This document shows positions 7,277-15,866 of a DNA stretch of 64,000 nt, in pieces. Position 1 is the stretch's first letter; every line of letters begins with the position of its first letter. Under the pieces are notes generated by a model. That model ran no database searches, had not been told where the DNA came from, and worked only from the letters and a program-made list of their open reading frames with translations. Both the position numbers and the translations under genes were made by a program. Source of the DNA: Paractinoplanes aksuensis (GTDB taxonomy: Bacteria > Actinomycetota > Actinomycetes > Mycobacteriales > Micromonosporaceae); NCBI RefSeq assembly GCF_024137025.1, contig NZ_JAMYJR010000012.1, positions 1 through 64,000 of the forward strand, read 5' to 3'.

Positions 7277-9652
7277 TCAGGAGACTGTCGCCCGGATGTC
7301 GCCCAGTCCCCGGGCCACCAGGAATTCGCCGCCGTCGGCGAGCCGGTCCGACCAGGTTTGGGCGGTGGTGTCCCATCGGCGCCAGAGACGGCGATCGGTC
7401 CGCACGGTGACCCGGGCCGACTGGCCGGGCTCGACGGTCACGGCCGTCCAGCCGACCAGGCGTACGGGTTCGTCCGGCTCGACCGGCCGCAGGTAGACCT
7501 GCACGACCTCGCGGCTCTCGTGCCGCCCGACGTTGGTCACGGTCACCGAGACCGACGGCGCGTCCCCGGTCACCAGCCGCACGTCGGTGTACCGCCACTC
7601 GCCGTAGCCGAGGCCGTGGCCCAGCCAGAACGCCGGCTCGGGGGCCCGGGCCGCGAAGTGGCCGCGGTAGCCGATGAAGGTGCCCTCGTCGTACGCCAAT
7701 CGGCCCTCGACCGGGGTGACCGACCAGGCCGGGGCGGCTTCGTCGGCCGCGGGGAACGTCGTGACCAGGCGTCCGGCCGGTTCGATGTCGCCGAGCAGGG
7801 CCGCGGCCACGGCGTGCCCACCCTCCTGACCGGGCAGGCCGGCCCAGAGCACGGCGTCGACCCGCGGCAGCCACGGCATGAGCACCGGCGTGGCCGCGTT
7901 GACGATCACGACCGTACGCCGGGCCGCTCCGGCCACCGCCTCGACCAGCGCGTCCTGGGCGCCGGGGAGGCGCAGCGTGGTCTTGTCGACCGATTCCGTC
8001 TCTTGCTCCTCGGTCAGGCCGACCACGACCACGGCCACGTCGGCGCCCGCGGCCGCGCGCACGGCGTCGTCGATCACGTCGACCGTCTCGCGCGCCGCCG
8101 CGTGGCCGATCAACCCGTACAGGCCCATGTCGTTGATCTTGACTTCGGCTTCGAACCGGCTCGGAGCGGACGAGGGCACGACGGTGCGGGTGGGCGGGGT
8201 CAGCACCTCCTCGCCGATGCCGTGGCCCGAGGCGCGCAGCGGGAACGCCCTGCCGTCGGACAGCGTCCAGTCGCCGACGCCCATCACGCCCAGCTCGGCC
8301 GGCCCGTCGCTGTGCACGTCGGCCACGAGCCGGGCCGAGGCGACCGTTCCGGTGAAGTCGTCGTCCATGCCGATCATGGTCTTGGCCAGGGCGCAGAAAC
8401 GCCGCTCGAGCTCGCCGCCCGCGGCGTCGTACAGGATGACGTCGATGCCCGGCTGCCCGTTCGAGGGCGCCGTGAGAAAACCACCCCGAGCGGGTACGGG
8501 CCGGGTGCGCACGTCCACGCCGTCGATCACGGTGACCCGGTTGCCGAGGCGCGCGCCCAGCCCTTCGGCCACGCTGACCTGGTACGGCGGGTTCACGACG
8601 GCCGAACCGCCACCCATGGTGATCGTGTCGACGGCGTGCCGCCCGATCAGCGCCACCGCGGTCGAGCTGTCCAGCGGCAGCAGGTCGTGGTCGTTCTTGA
8701 GCACGGTCATGCCGCGCGCGGCCAGCCGGGTCAACTGCTCCCGGCGTACGAGGGAACTGGGAACCGGCAGGTCGGCCGGGTACTCGCGCGGGGTGCCGAG
8801 GGCGCCCACCCGCTCGGCCAGCCGCAGCAGCCGCGTCACGTGGTCGTCGATCACCGCCTCGTCGACCTCGCCCGCTTCGACGGCCGCGACCAGCGCGTCG
8901 CCCCACGGCCCGCCCGGCCCCGGCATCACCAGGTCGAGCCCGCCGTTGGCGGCCGGCGCGACCGTCTTGGTGGCGAACCAGTCCGACATGATCAGGCCCT
9001 GGTAACCCCAGGCGCCCTTGACCACCTCGTTGTTGATGTGGTCGTTCTCGGTCGAGGCCACGCCGTTGACGTCGTTGTAGGCGCCCATGATCGACCACGC
9101 GTCGGCGTCGTCGACCGCGATCTCGAACGGCAGCAGGTACAGCTCGTGCAGCGTCTTGTCGTCGACGACGGAGTCGACGGTGTTGCGGTCGGTCTCGCTC
9201 TCGTTGGCGACCAGGTGTTTGAGGCAGGCGCCGACCCCGTTGTCCTGCATCCCCCGTACATAAGCGGCGGCCAGTTTGCCGGTGAGCAGCGGATCTTCCG
9301 AGTACGCCTCGAAGAGCCGCCCGCCCAGCGCCGTGCGATGCAGGTTGATCGTCGGGCCGAGCACGACGTGGATCCGCTGGGCCAGCGCCTCCTCGGCGAG
9401 CAACCGGCCGACCTCGTACGCGCTCTGCTCGTCCCAGGCCGAGGCCAGCAGCGTGGCGTTGGGGAAGAGGGTGGCCACCCGGCCGCCGGTGAACTTCAGC
9501 CCGCGGACGCCGGTGGGGCCGTCGGAGAAGCTCATCGCGTGCAGCCCGATCGACGGCTCATCGGCCAGCGTGAATGTCGAGGCGCCGGTGAGCAGACGCA
9601 CCTTGGCTCGCAGGTCGAGCGATTTGACGAGGGCGGCGAGGTCGGACGTCAT
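7277..9652 (-). CDS. Glycoside hydrolase family 3 beta-glucosidase
   Basis: 791 residues. The GH3 N-terminal barrel carries the KH dyad (CLKHLVANESE, K145/H146) and the nucleophile Asp in GLIMSDWFA (D224). A (alpha/beta) sandwich domain follows (MTVLKNDHDLLPLD, VALIGRHA), then an inserted segment at about 400-510 that reads like a PA14 module, and a C-terminal fibronectin-III-like domain ending the protein (QVYLRPVEPDEPVRLVGW). There is no signal peptide, so it probably acts on imported beta-glucosides. It is divergent from a LacI repressor, with a palindromic operator directly upstream. Confidence 0.93.
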   Translation of the reverse strand: MTSDLAALVKSLDLRAKVRLLTGASTFTLADEPSIGLHAMSFSDGPTGVRGLKFTGGRVATLFPNATLLASAWDEQSAYEVGRLLAEEALAQRIHVVLGPTINLHRTALGGRLFEAYSEDPLLTGKLAAAYVRGMQDNGVGACLKHLVANESETDRNTVDSVVDDKTLHELYLLPFEIAVDDADAWSIMGAYNDVNGVASTENDHINNEVVKGAWGYQGLIMSDWFATKTVAPAANGGLDLVMPGPGGPWGDALVAAVEAGEVDEAVIDDHVTRLLRLAERVGALGTPREYPADLPVPSSLVRREQLTRLAARGMTVLKNDHDLLPLDSSTAVALIGRHAVDTITMGGGSAVVNPPYQVSVAEGLGARLGNRVTVIDGVDVRTRPVPARGGFLTAPSNGQPGIDVILYDAAGGELERRFCALAKTMIGMDDDFTGTVASARLVADVHSDGPAELGVMGVGDWTLSDGRAFPLRASGHGIGEEVLTPPTRTVVPSSAPSRFEAEVKINDMGLYGLIGHAAARETVDVIDDAVRAAAGADVAVVVVGLTEEQETESVDKTTLRLPGAQDALVEAVAGAARRTVVIVNAATPVLMPWLPRVDAVLWAGLPGQEGGHAVAAALLGDIEPAGRLVTTFPAADEAAPAWSVTPVEGRLAYDEGTFIGYRGHFAARAPEPAFWLGHGLGYGEWRYTDVRLVTGDAPSVSVTVTNVGRHESREVVQVYLRPVEPDEPVRLVGWTAVTVEPGQSARVTVRTDRRLWRRWDTTAQTWSDRLADGGEFLVARGLGDIRATVS

Positions 9653-9662
9653 GCCCCCATGG

Positions 9663-9674
9663 TTACACGTGTAA
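9663..9674. promoter_or_regulatory. 12-bp perfect palindrome, probable LacI operator
   Basis: TTACACGTGTAA lies between the divergent GH3 gene (start 9652) and lacI-type gene (start 9686). The CG-centred symmetry is what LacI-family proteins usually recognise. It sits so close to both starts that a bound repressor would block both promoters. Confidence 0.7.
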
Positions 9675-9685
9675 GTTTGGTTGTC

Positions 9686-10681
9686 ATGGCCGACTCAACC
9701 ACCAAACGAGTCACCAGCGCGGACGTCGCCCGCCTGGCCGGGGTCTCCCGCGCCACGGTCAGCTACGTCCTCAACGACACGCCCCGCCAGACCATCTCGG
9801 CCGGCACCCGCGACCGGGTCCGCGACGCCGCCGCCCAGCTCGGCTACGCGCCGTCGGCGGCCGCCCGCACACTGCGCACCGGCCGTTCCGACGTGGTGCT
9901 GTGCCTGCTGCCGGACTGGCCCATCGGCCCCGAGGTCGGCTCCAACCTGGGCCACCTGTCGACCGCGCTGGCCCGGCACGGCCTCACCCTCGTCGTGCAC
10001 CCCGGCAACCGCGAGGACCGGCCGATCGCCGAGCTGTGGAAGGCGATCACCCCCGCGGCCGTCATCGCGTACACCGGATTCTCGGACGCCGAGATGGCCG
10101 CGATGCGCTCGGCCGGGGTCTCGCTGGTGGTGGCCCTGTCCCGCCGCGACCGGGGCCGCGAACTGGCCGTGCCGCAAGAGCTGGTCGGGCGCCGGCAGGC
10201 CGAGCATCTGGCCCAGGCCGGGCACAGCCGGCTCGGTTACGCCTATCCCGACGATCCCCGCGTACGTTTCTTCGCCGAACCGCGGCTGGCCGGAGTTCGC
10301 GGTGCGTGCGCGGCCCGGCGTCTGCCGACGCCGGTCGGACTGACGGTTCCGCTCGACCCGGCAGCCGCGTCCGAGGCCGTACGGAGGTGGCAGGCGACCG
10401 GGGTGACTGCCGTGTGCGCGTATAACGACGAGGTGGCACTGGCGATCCTGGCCGGCGCCCGCCGGGCCGGGGTCGCCGTCCCCGGGGAGCTGGCGGTGAT
10501 GGGCGTCGACGACATCGTGCCGGCCCGGCTGGCCGACCCGCCGCTGACCACGGTGACCACCGACCAGGCTGTGGTGGCCGCCCACCTGGCCGCCACGGTG
10601 GTGGCCGCGATGAACAGCCGGGCCGCCCCGACCCTGCCCGCGGCCGACATAGTCCGCGTCGTCTCCCGCGAGTCGGCGTAG
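9686..10681 (+). CDS. LacI-family transcriptional repressor
   Basis: 331 residues from ATG 9686. Residues about 8-55 are the LacI helix-turn-helix and hinge (SADVARLAGVSRATVSYVLN), followed by a periplasmic-binding-protein-like sensor domain ending in the usual VMGVDDIVPARLADPPLTTV block. It is divergent from the GH3 beta-glucosidase and probably represses it, with a glucoside or its product as inducer. Upstream in-frame TTG codons exist, but ATG 9686 gives the normal spacing to the DNA-binding helix. Confidence 0.92.
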   Translation: MADSTTKRVTSADVARLAGVSRATVSYVLNDTPRQTISAGTRDRVRDAAAQLGYAPSAAARTLRTGRSDVVLCLLPDWPIGPEVGSNLGHLSTALARHGLTLVVHPGNREDRPIAELWKAITPAAVIAYTGFSDAEMAAMRSAGVSLVVALSRRDRGRELAVPQELVGRRQAEHLAQAGHSRLGYAYPDDPRVRFFAEPRLAGVRGACAARRLPTPVGLTVPLDPAAASEAVRRWQATGVTAVCAYNDEVALAILAGARRAGVAVPGELAVMGVDDIVPARLADPPLTTVTTDQAVVAAHLAATVVAAMNSRAAPTLPAADIVRVVSRESA

Positions 10682-10784
10682 CGCTCTGGACAGCTACCTC
10701 ACAGCGAGGGCACATGGGCACCTCAGGCGGCGGGCGAACAGTGAAGGGGCAACCGAAAGCCCGCCGAAAGGGGGATGAGCGCTC

Positions 10785-11261
10785 ATGCTCGTTTCGCTGA
10801 ACAGCAACACCGGCCACCACGACTTCACCGCCACCGCGACCGACCTGCCGATCAACCCGGCGGGCCTGCCCGCCACGGTCGCCGGCCCCCGCCCCGCCGT
10901 GGCCTACCTGGGCCACCCCGGCCGGGTCGCCGGCCTGTCCACGCACCTGCCGTCCGGCTGGACCCTGCGCCGCGCAGCCGGCCTCGACGACATCGGCGCC
11001 GAAGAGATCGTGCTGATCGCCGCGGGCACCATCCGCGACGTCGAAACGGCCCGCCGGGTGCTGCCCCGCCGCTCGATGATCGTCGCCCTGGTCGACGAGG
11101 AGGCCCCCGCCGAAATCGTGGCCGGCGTCCTCACCGCCGGCGCCGACGCCTGCGTCCGCGGCGGCCAGCCCGCCATCCTGGCCGGCCACCTGGTCGCCTG
11201 CCGCCGCCGCGACCGCGCGACCCGCTGGTCGCAACTCAACGAACAAACCCGCCGCTACTGA
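10785..11261 (+). CDS. Hypothetical protein with receiver-like C-terminal half
   Basis: 158 residues from ATG 10785, preceded by an AAAGGGGG ribosome-binding site. The C-terminal half (RRSMIVALVDEEAPAEIVAGVLTAGADACVRGG) resembles the last strands of a response-regulator receiver domain, but no phospho-acceptor DD or KP motif is clear and no output domain follows. I do not recognise a specific family. A strong hairpin downstream separates it from the convergent lipoprotein gene. Confidence 0.65.
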   Translation: MLVSLNSNTGHHDFTATATDLPINPAGLPATVAGPRPAVAYLGHPGRVAGLSTHLPSGWTLRRAAGLDDIGAEEIVLIAAGTIRDVETARRVLPRRSMIVALVDEEAPAEIVAGVLTAGADACVRGGQPAILAGHLVACRRRDRATRWSQLNEQTRRY

Positions 11262-11554
11262 CCGCGGCGCGATCCCTCCAGCGCTGCCACCCCATCGCCC
11301 GGCAGGCGTCGATGTTTCCCGTCCTTGCCGGCGTCGCCCGCCGTCGGGTCGGCCTTTCCCGCCGTCGGGTCGGCCTTTCCGGCCGTCGTCTCCGGCCGCT
11401 TGCTCGCCGAGATCACCAAGGCCCTGCCGGGCCGGTGGAACGCTGATCCGTGCCGCCCGCGCCGCGTGGGGGCGCGCGGGCGCGGACGGCACGGAATCCG
11501 TTGCCGCGCCGACGCTGCCGCCACGGGGGTCACGGCAACGTCGGCGCGGAGCTC
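11262..11554. other. Intergenic region with 21-bp direct repeat
   Basis: Between two convergent genes. It holds two 21-bp copies starting with CCGTCGGGTCGG at 11341 and 11362 and the hairpin listed separately. No convincing gene is seen; a minus frame here (TAGKADPTAGKADPTAG) is produced by the repeat. Confidence 0.5.
11447..11495. terminator. Long GC-rich hairpin between convergent genes
   Basis: The arms 11447-11463 (TCCGTGCCGCCCGCGCC) and 11479-11495 pair at 16 of 17 positions around a 15-nt loop. There is no T-tract, which is common for terminators in GC-rich actinobacteria. Its place between two convergent genes fits bidirectional termination. Confidence 0.65.
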
Positions 11555-12148
11555 TCAAGCGGTCGGCGTGGCGCCGGCCGTGGGCCGAAGCACCTGACAG
11601 GTCTCGACCGCCTTCTCGGTCGCAGCATCATTGGTGTCCAGCTTGGACGGATCGGCGACGCCGTTCTCCTTGAGGCAGTTCTCGAAGGCGGCGTTCCGCC
11701 CGTCGCCCCGGTTGCCGTTGCCGCCACCGGGCCGTCCCGAGGGCCGCAGGGACGAGCATGCCTCCTGCGCCTTCTGCCAGGTCGAGTCGTCAACACCTTC
11801 CGGCTTGGCGAACATGCCCCCGCCCGGGAACCCACCGCCCCCGTTCCGAAAACCCGCACTGCCCGAAGGCCGCGGCATATCAGGCCCACCGGACGGGAAT
11901 CCGGCCCCATCAGGCCCGCCGGACGGCCGCGCCCGAGGCCCGCCCGACGGCATCGCGATCGTGACCCCGTTCTGCCGAAGGCAGTCGGTGTAGGCGCTGA
12001 ACGCGCTGCTCCGCCCACCGTCCGCGTTGTCACCACCGGTCCCCGGCGAGTCGGAGCCGCCACCACAAGCGGCGGCGAGCACAACGGCCGCGGAAGCCAC
12101 GAGCAGCCCCGCCACCCGGCGATACTCCTGAGATCCGGCAATGCGCAC
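11555..12148 (-). CDS. Secreted lipoprotein, Gly/Pro-rich, with repeated Cys motifs
   Basis: 197 residues if started at GTG 12148, which follows a GGGAAGAGGG ribosome-binding site; an upstream in-frame start at 12247 is possible but would bury the signal peptide. The signal ends in the lipobox LAAAC, followed by a Gly-rich linker. Two related segments follow: AFSAYTDCLRQNGVTI and AAFENCLKENGVAD, each with a Cys later matched by a second one (EACSSLRP, ETCQVLRP), separated by Gly/Pro/Phe-rich linker. This duplicated Cys-containing module suggests two small disulfide-bonded repeats on the outer membrane leaflet side. Function is unknown. Confidence 0.8.
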   Translation of the reverse strand: MRIAGSQEYRRVAGLLVASAAVVLAAACGGGSDSPGTGGDNADGGRSSAFSAYTDCLRQNGVTIAMPSGGPRARPSGGPDGAGFPSGGPDMPRPSGSAGFRNGGGGFPGGGMFAKPEGVDDSTWQKAQEACSSLRPSGRPGGGNGNRGDGRNAAFENCLKENGVADPSKLDTNDAATEKAVETCQVLRPTAGATPTA

Positions 12149-12320
12149 GACGCCCTCTTCCCTCGGCTGCGAACGGTCGCCCCACACCCAAGCCCGCCCA
12201 CCTCGCCACAGCGTCGGCACCACCTCGGAATCCCCTCGAAGCCTCATATGCGCGACCTGTGACAGCCATCCCGTCCAGGCGTTGCGTGCCTCCGGGCCGG
12301 ATGAGCGACCGCGGCTGACG

Positions 12321-12548
12321 TCAAGACGTTGTGTCCGAGTAGACCTCTACGTCGTACAGAAGCCGAACAGGTTGTCCGTTGGTGACGCCGACGAAGACCG
12401 GTTCCCCGGCCGGCGTCCACCCCCGCCGCCAGACCTCGGCCCGCGCTTCCTCCCTGGACCCATGGTGAATCTTGTCCGCGCGATGCAGGTCCATCACCTG
12501 GCGGGCAGTCGTTCGGTTGCATTCCAATTGAATGCGCACCAGTGGCAT
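12321..12548 (-). CDS. Small conserved-looking protein, 75 aa
   Basis: 75 residues from ATG 12548 with a GAGGGGGTGA ribosome-binding site upstream. The sequence (LVRIQLECNRTTARQVMDLH, GVTNGQPVRLLYDVEVYSD) has balanced composition and good codon bias, so it is probably real. I do not recognise a family. It is divergent from the TetR gene and shares its operator region, so it is the likely target of that regulator. Confidence 0.65.
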   Translation of the reverse strand: MPLVRIQLECNRTTARQVMDLHRADKIHHGSREEARAEVWRRGWTPAGEPVFVGVTNGQPVRLLYDVEVYSDTTS

Positions 12549-12569
12549 GGGTTCACCCCCTCGCTCTCA

Positions 12570-12605
12570 ACTTAACGGCGTTACATCAGATTATCAGCGT
12601 TAAGT
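12570..12605. promoter_or_regulatory. TetR-type operator region
   Basis: An 8-bp inverted repeat ACTTAACG (12570-12577) / CGTTAAGT (12598-12605) spans the divergent promoters. The left arm itself is part of a second palindrome, TAACG-G-CGTTA. TetR-class repressors commonly bind such TTAACG/CGTTAA half-sites, so this is a likely double operator controlling both the TetR gene and the 75-aa gene. Confidence 0.7.
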
Positions 12606-12633
12606 CAGCGACGCGGTTGAGTAGGCTCGCAGC

Positions 12634-13347
12634 GTGAAGGCAGCAGGGTCGAAGACACCGGACGAGCGTCGCGCCGACGAGATCATCTCGATCTGGTTGC
12701 GCGATGAGGCGTCCCCGTCTCGACCTTCGCCGCTGACCCGGGAACGCATCGTGAACGAGGCCGTGAAGCTACTCGATCAGCATGGCGTCAACGGTCTGAC
12801 CATGCGGCGCCTGGCCGAGGGCATGGACGTCACCGCCACCGCCCTGTACTGGCACGTGCGCATCAAGGAAGACGTCCTCGACCTGGCACTCGACCACATC
12901 TTCGGCGAAGTGCCGATCCCTGACTCGACGGCCGACTGGCGTGGCGACGTCCGTCGCCTGGTGCGGAACTGGCGAGCTGTCATGCTTCGGCACCCGTGGG
13001 CGCCGAGCCTGATCGGCCGGCCCGTCCTGGGTCCCCGCGTCCTCGCCCGTACCGAATATCTGCAGTCGGCTCTGGTGCGCGGTGGCCTCACCGACCTCGA
13101 TCTGGCGGTTTCGACCCGCCTGCTGGCGAACTACGTCATCGGCGCGGCGCTGACCGAGGGAGTCTCCCGCCAGGGCGCCGATCCGCGAACATCGGACATC
13201 GCCCGGCGTCACATCACGCGAGACTCGGCGGCCTATCCCGTCATCAACGCCTCCGGTCATCTGGACACCGGCCGCTGGAACGACGACGACCTGTTCGACC
13301 GTGGCCTCGATGCGATTCTCGCCGGCCTGCCTCACCGCGACGCCTGA
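12634..13347 (+). CDS. TetR/AcrR-family regulator with TetR_C-type ligand domain
   Basis: 237 residues from GTG 12634. The helix-turn-helix is at about residues 33-80 (LTRERIVNEAVKLLDQHGVNGLTMRRLAEGMDVTATALYWHV reads across it). The C-terminal all-helical domain (LVRNWRAVMLRHPWAP, ARTEYLQSALVRGGLTD) matches the class related to tetracycline repressors. It probably represses itself and the divergent 75-aa gene. No efflux gene sits next to it, which is unusual for this subclass. Confidence 0.9.
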   Translation: MKAAGSKTPDERRADEIISIWLRDEASPSRPSPLTRERIVNEAVKLLDQHGVNGLTMRRLAEGMDVTATALYWHVRIKEDVLDLALDHIFGEVPIPDSTADWRGDVRRLVRNWRAVMLRHPWAPSLIGRPVLGPRVLARTEYLQSALVRGGLTDLDLAVSTRLLANYVIGAALTEGVSRQGADPRTSDIARRHITRDSAAYPVINASGHLDTGRWNDDDLFDRGLDAILAGLPHRDA

Positions 13348-13601
13348 CTGCCTCCAGCAGAGACCAACCGGCTCCTCGCGGCATGAACTTGTGAGCAGCT
13401 GCCCGGTCGGGCGAGAAAGGCAGACCAGGGCCAGGGCGATGCCGATCCGGCGTTCTTGTTCCTCGGCGATTTGCGCTGTGATCCGGCTCCGAGCCAGGTC
13501 GAAGTGCTGCAGGTGCCCCGGGGGAGCTTTCGCTGTGGCCCCGACCAGATCAGCGCCTGCCATGCGGAAATTGAGTGAGCCTCGCACGCCGAAGCCGCGC
13601 G

Positions 13602-13952
13602 TTACGGCCTGCTGATGTCGACGTTCCCGCGTGCGGTGCTCGGATCAACCGGGTGTCCGTTCTGGAGCCATCGAACCCGCCCGGCCGCCGCCAGCCGACG
13701 GGCGGCCCGCCGGACGTCCTCTCGTTCGCCGTCGATGTCGGTGAGCGGAAAACGCCGCTTGCGGTCAACCCACGCCAGAATCCGAGCCTCCAGATCCCGG
13801 TCGGCATCGCGATATCCGCGCCGGCGGCACGCGCCGCTGCACCACCGGACTTCGTCCCAGTCGGCGGCCCAGGCCTTGCGCCAGGTGATCGTTCGTCCGC
13901 ACGAAGCACAGGTCTTGGATTCCGGAGGAGCCACGAAGCCGAGGATAGCCAA
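13602..13952 (-). CDS. DUF2256/DUF3253 protein
   Basis: 116 residues. Residues about 12-50 are a DUF2256 zinc-binding motif (KTCASCGRTITWRKAWAADW, then WCSGACRR: CxxC and CxxxC). Residues about 55-115 match DUF3253 (ILAWVDRKRRFPLTDI, RRAARRLAAAGRVRW, VDPSTARG), a winged-helix-like fold. The two-domain fusion is known in actinobacteria and proteobacteria; its role is unknown. The 254 bp between this gene and the TetR gene show nothing convincing. Confidence 0.88.
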   Translation of the reverse strand: MAILGFVAPPESKTCASCGRTITWRKAWAADWDEVRWCSGACRRRGYRDADRDLEARILAWVDRKRRFPLTDIDGEREDVRRAARRLAAAGRVRWLQNGHPVDPSTARGNVDISRP

Positions 13953-14092
13953 ACCGGCCGACGCCAGCCGCTGACGCGGCTTCGCTCAGGTGGGCGGGCG
14001 CGCATCGGGCTCGTAGGCCTTTCGCCGACGCGCTCCACGTGGCATGGGCGGGCGGCGGTACGGGTACGACGACGTCCCTGAGGGGTGATCTT

Positions 14093-14533
14093 ATGGGTGA
14101 CGTTCTCTTGCTGTCCGGCGTCAGTCTGATCCTGATCGGATTGGTCGTAGCGGTCGTGCAGCTGCGCCGCGGCGACATCGGGTTCGGCCAGCTGCCGGGC
14201 GAGGACCGCGAGACGCGTCGTGCTGTCCGCCGGGCGATCCGGGACGGCCACACTGACGATGCCAGGATCGACCAGTTGGCCCGCCGCATTCTGCGGAGCA
14301 CCCCGCGGGTTCACTGGGCCCCGTACTTCTTCGCGACGATGCTGGTCCTCTCGATCGCGGTCCTCATCGGTGTGGCGTTCACCGGCGGCAAGGTCGCTTT
14401 GCCCGCGTCCCAGATACTCCTATGGGCGGCCTTGATCGCGTTGGACGCCGTCAACAAGCGACGGGCAGCCAACTATCGAGGCTTGGGAGACGGCGGAATG
14501 ACGACCACACCCAACCGGCCCGAGCCGATCTGA
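14093..14533 (+). CDS. Small two-helix membrane protein
   Basis: 146 residues from ATG 14093 with an AGGGGTGAT ribosome-binding site. Residues about 5-25 (LLLSGVSLILIGLVVAVVQL) and about 85-125 (FFATMLVLSIAVLIGVAF, then a second hydrophobic stretch) are membrane segments flanking a charged 60-residue cytosolic loop. The gene is probably monocistronic. No family recognised. Confidence 0.7.
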   Translation: MGDVLLLSGVSLILIGLVVAVVQLRRGDIGFGQLPGEDRETRRAVRRAIRDGHTDDARIDQLARRILRSTPRVHWAPYFFATMLVLSIAVLIGVAFTGGKVALPASQILLWAALIALDAVNKRRAANYRGLGDGGMTTTPNRPEPI

Positions 14534-14669
14534 CAGAGCCCGCCGCGCCGCTCTCACCGTTCCAGCAGCGCGGTCCTGTGACCGCTTCGCCCGCATCTCG
14601 GCGGTATGAGAGTGCGTCGCAGCGCCACAAACAGTCCGATCTTCAGATCATGAGCAACTGCGAGCATGC

Positions 14670-14705
14670 GAAAGGGCGCCCACTGGGAGGTGGGACGCCC
14701 CTTTC
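14670..14705. terminator. Bidirectional hairpin terminator
   Basis: GAAAGGGCGCCCAC pairs with GTGGGACGCCCCTTTC with small bulges, giving a stem whose outer ends are A/T-rich on both strands. It lies between convergent genes (14093+ and 14726-). Confidence 0.7.
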
Positions 14706-14725
14706 AGCGTGGTCCGACCGGAAGC

Positions 14726-14881
14726 CTAGAACCAGACTTTTCGACCGCCGACCGGGCGGCCGATGGCGCCGAGGATCCAGAGCGCTGCGCCCACTACCAG
14801 GAGAATGATGCCGATCGTGTAGAGAATCGGCACGCTCAGGAAGATGCCCAAGAGCAAGAGGATGAGTCCCAGAACCAGCAT
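14726..14881 (-). CDS. DUF6131 family small membrane protein
   Basis: 51 residues from ATG 14881, preceded by an AAAGGGAG ribosome-binding site. Almost the whole protein is two hydrophobic helices (LVLGLILLLLGIFLS, ILYTIGIILLVVGAALWIL) ending in GAIGRPVGGRKVWF, the hallmark end of the DUF6131 actinobacterial family. A longer frame from 15019 is open but adds a non-conserved extension. Function unknown. Confidence 0.85.
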   Translation of the reverse strand: MLVLGLILLLLGIFLSVPILYTIGIILLVVGAALWILGAIGRPVGGRKVWF

Positions 14882-15103
14882 GACTTGCTCCCTTTCGTCG
14901 GCGGGCGTCTCCCGCCGACCGCCATGTACCCAGCACACCCAAAAGTCAATCCCGATCGATCGTTTACCCCCGTGCCGTCGCTGCGGTCCTTCGAGCCTGA
15001 CTGCAATCAGGCCTGCCACAACGGCGCTGCCGAGAGGCCAGGCGTGGCCCGGCGCCAGGTCTCCTGAACGGGCAAGGCAGAAAGCGCACCAACGTCAGCC
15101 AGA

Positions 15104-15591
15104 TCACACCTGCATGGCGGTGAAGATCACGGCTCGCCCGGCGGCGGCAGCTCTCTGATGGAAGGCCTGAACATCGACGAAGTTGTCCCAGGTGTACTCG
15201 AAGTCAGCATCGTCGAGGGCGCCAGAATAGTCAGCATCGTCGAGGGCGCCAGAATAGTCAGTGTCGCCGATGGCGTCGAAGCGGCGACGCAGCCGGCCTC
15301 GATCGACGTTCAGGAGCGCGGCTGCGACATCCTTGGACTCCGCGGCGCTGAGTGCAGGTGCCGCCCTCCGGGCACCGCGTGCGACAGCGGGTAGCCGGCG
15401 CTCTCCGGCTCGAGAGTGCCGTCGCCCAGGCTGCGGTGGACGGCGTCCCAGGCCTTGTCGGTGTCGACCTTCAGCTTGTCGTCCGACCACGACTCCTCAA
15501 GCTCCTCGATGAGTTCACCGGCCGCATCGTCGTCGGCCGTGAGCAGCGCGTTTTCCTGATTCGCCGTGACCGCGTAGTGAACTCCCAACAT
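15104..15591 (-). pseudogene. Broken DUF1877 (YfbM-like) gene
   Basis: The N-terminal part reads from ATG 15591 in one frame (LGVHYAVTANQENALL, DTDKAWDAVHRSLGDGT, YPLSHAVPGGRHLH) and the C-terminal part continues in another frame from about 15375 (SAAESKDVAAALL, FEYTWDNFVDVQAFHQRA, AAAGRAVIF). Both halves match DUF1877. At the junction the usual segment between GGRHLH and the helix before DVAAAL is missing, so a short non-triplet deletion probably occurred. The C-terminal part also contains an exact 27-bp tandem duplication (15204-15230 and 15231-15257) that repeats DYSGALDDA. The original frame stops at 15310, giving a truncated 93-aa product. Confidence 0.8.
15204..15257. repeat. 27-bp exact tandem duplication
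   Basis: Two identical 27-bp copies abut. They duplicate nine residues in the decayed DUF1877 reading frame and preserve frame, so this event did not itself break the gene. Confidence 0.95.
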
Positions 15592-15866
15592 GCCAAGATC
15601 CTAGAAGCCAACGCTCGCGCCGCGTCACCAATTCAACCCAACACGTGCAGTGGCCGACGGGAGCACCTACCTCACCCCACCTGAGGAAGCCGATGAGGTA
15701 CGCACTGACGGCGGCAGATGTGCGCGCTCGATAAGTCTTACGCGAGTGTTCGGCTTGAGGGCCGCGTTTCCCGGTTACCGGACTTCCTGCTCCGCTTTCC
15801 CGCACTTTCCAGAACTGGCACGGATTTTGTTTGGCGTGTCGCGGCCCGGGTTCGGGATAATAGTGC

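Noticed and set aside
13301..13600. Minus-strand frame 12769-13587 as a gene extending beyond TetR
   Set aside because: Mostly antisense to the TetR gene; the 240-bp remainder has one readable helix but no start signal or homology.
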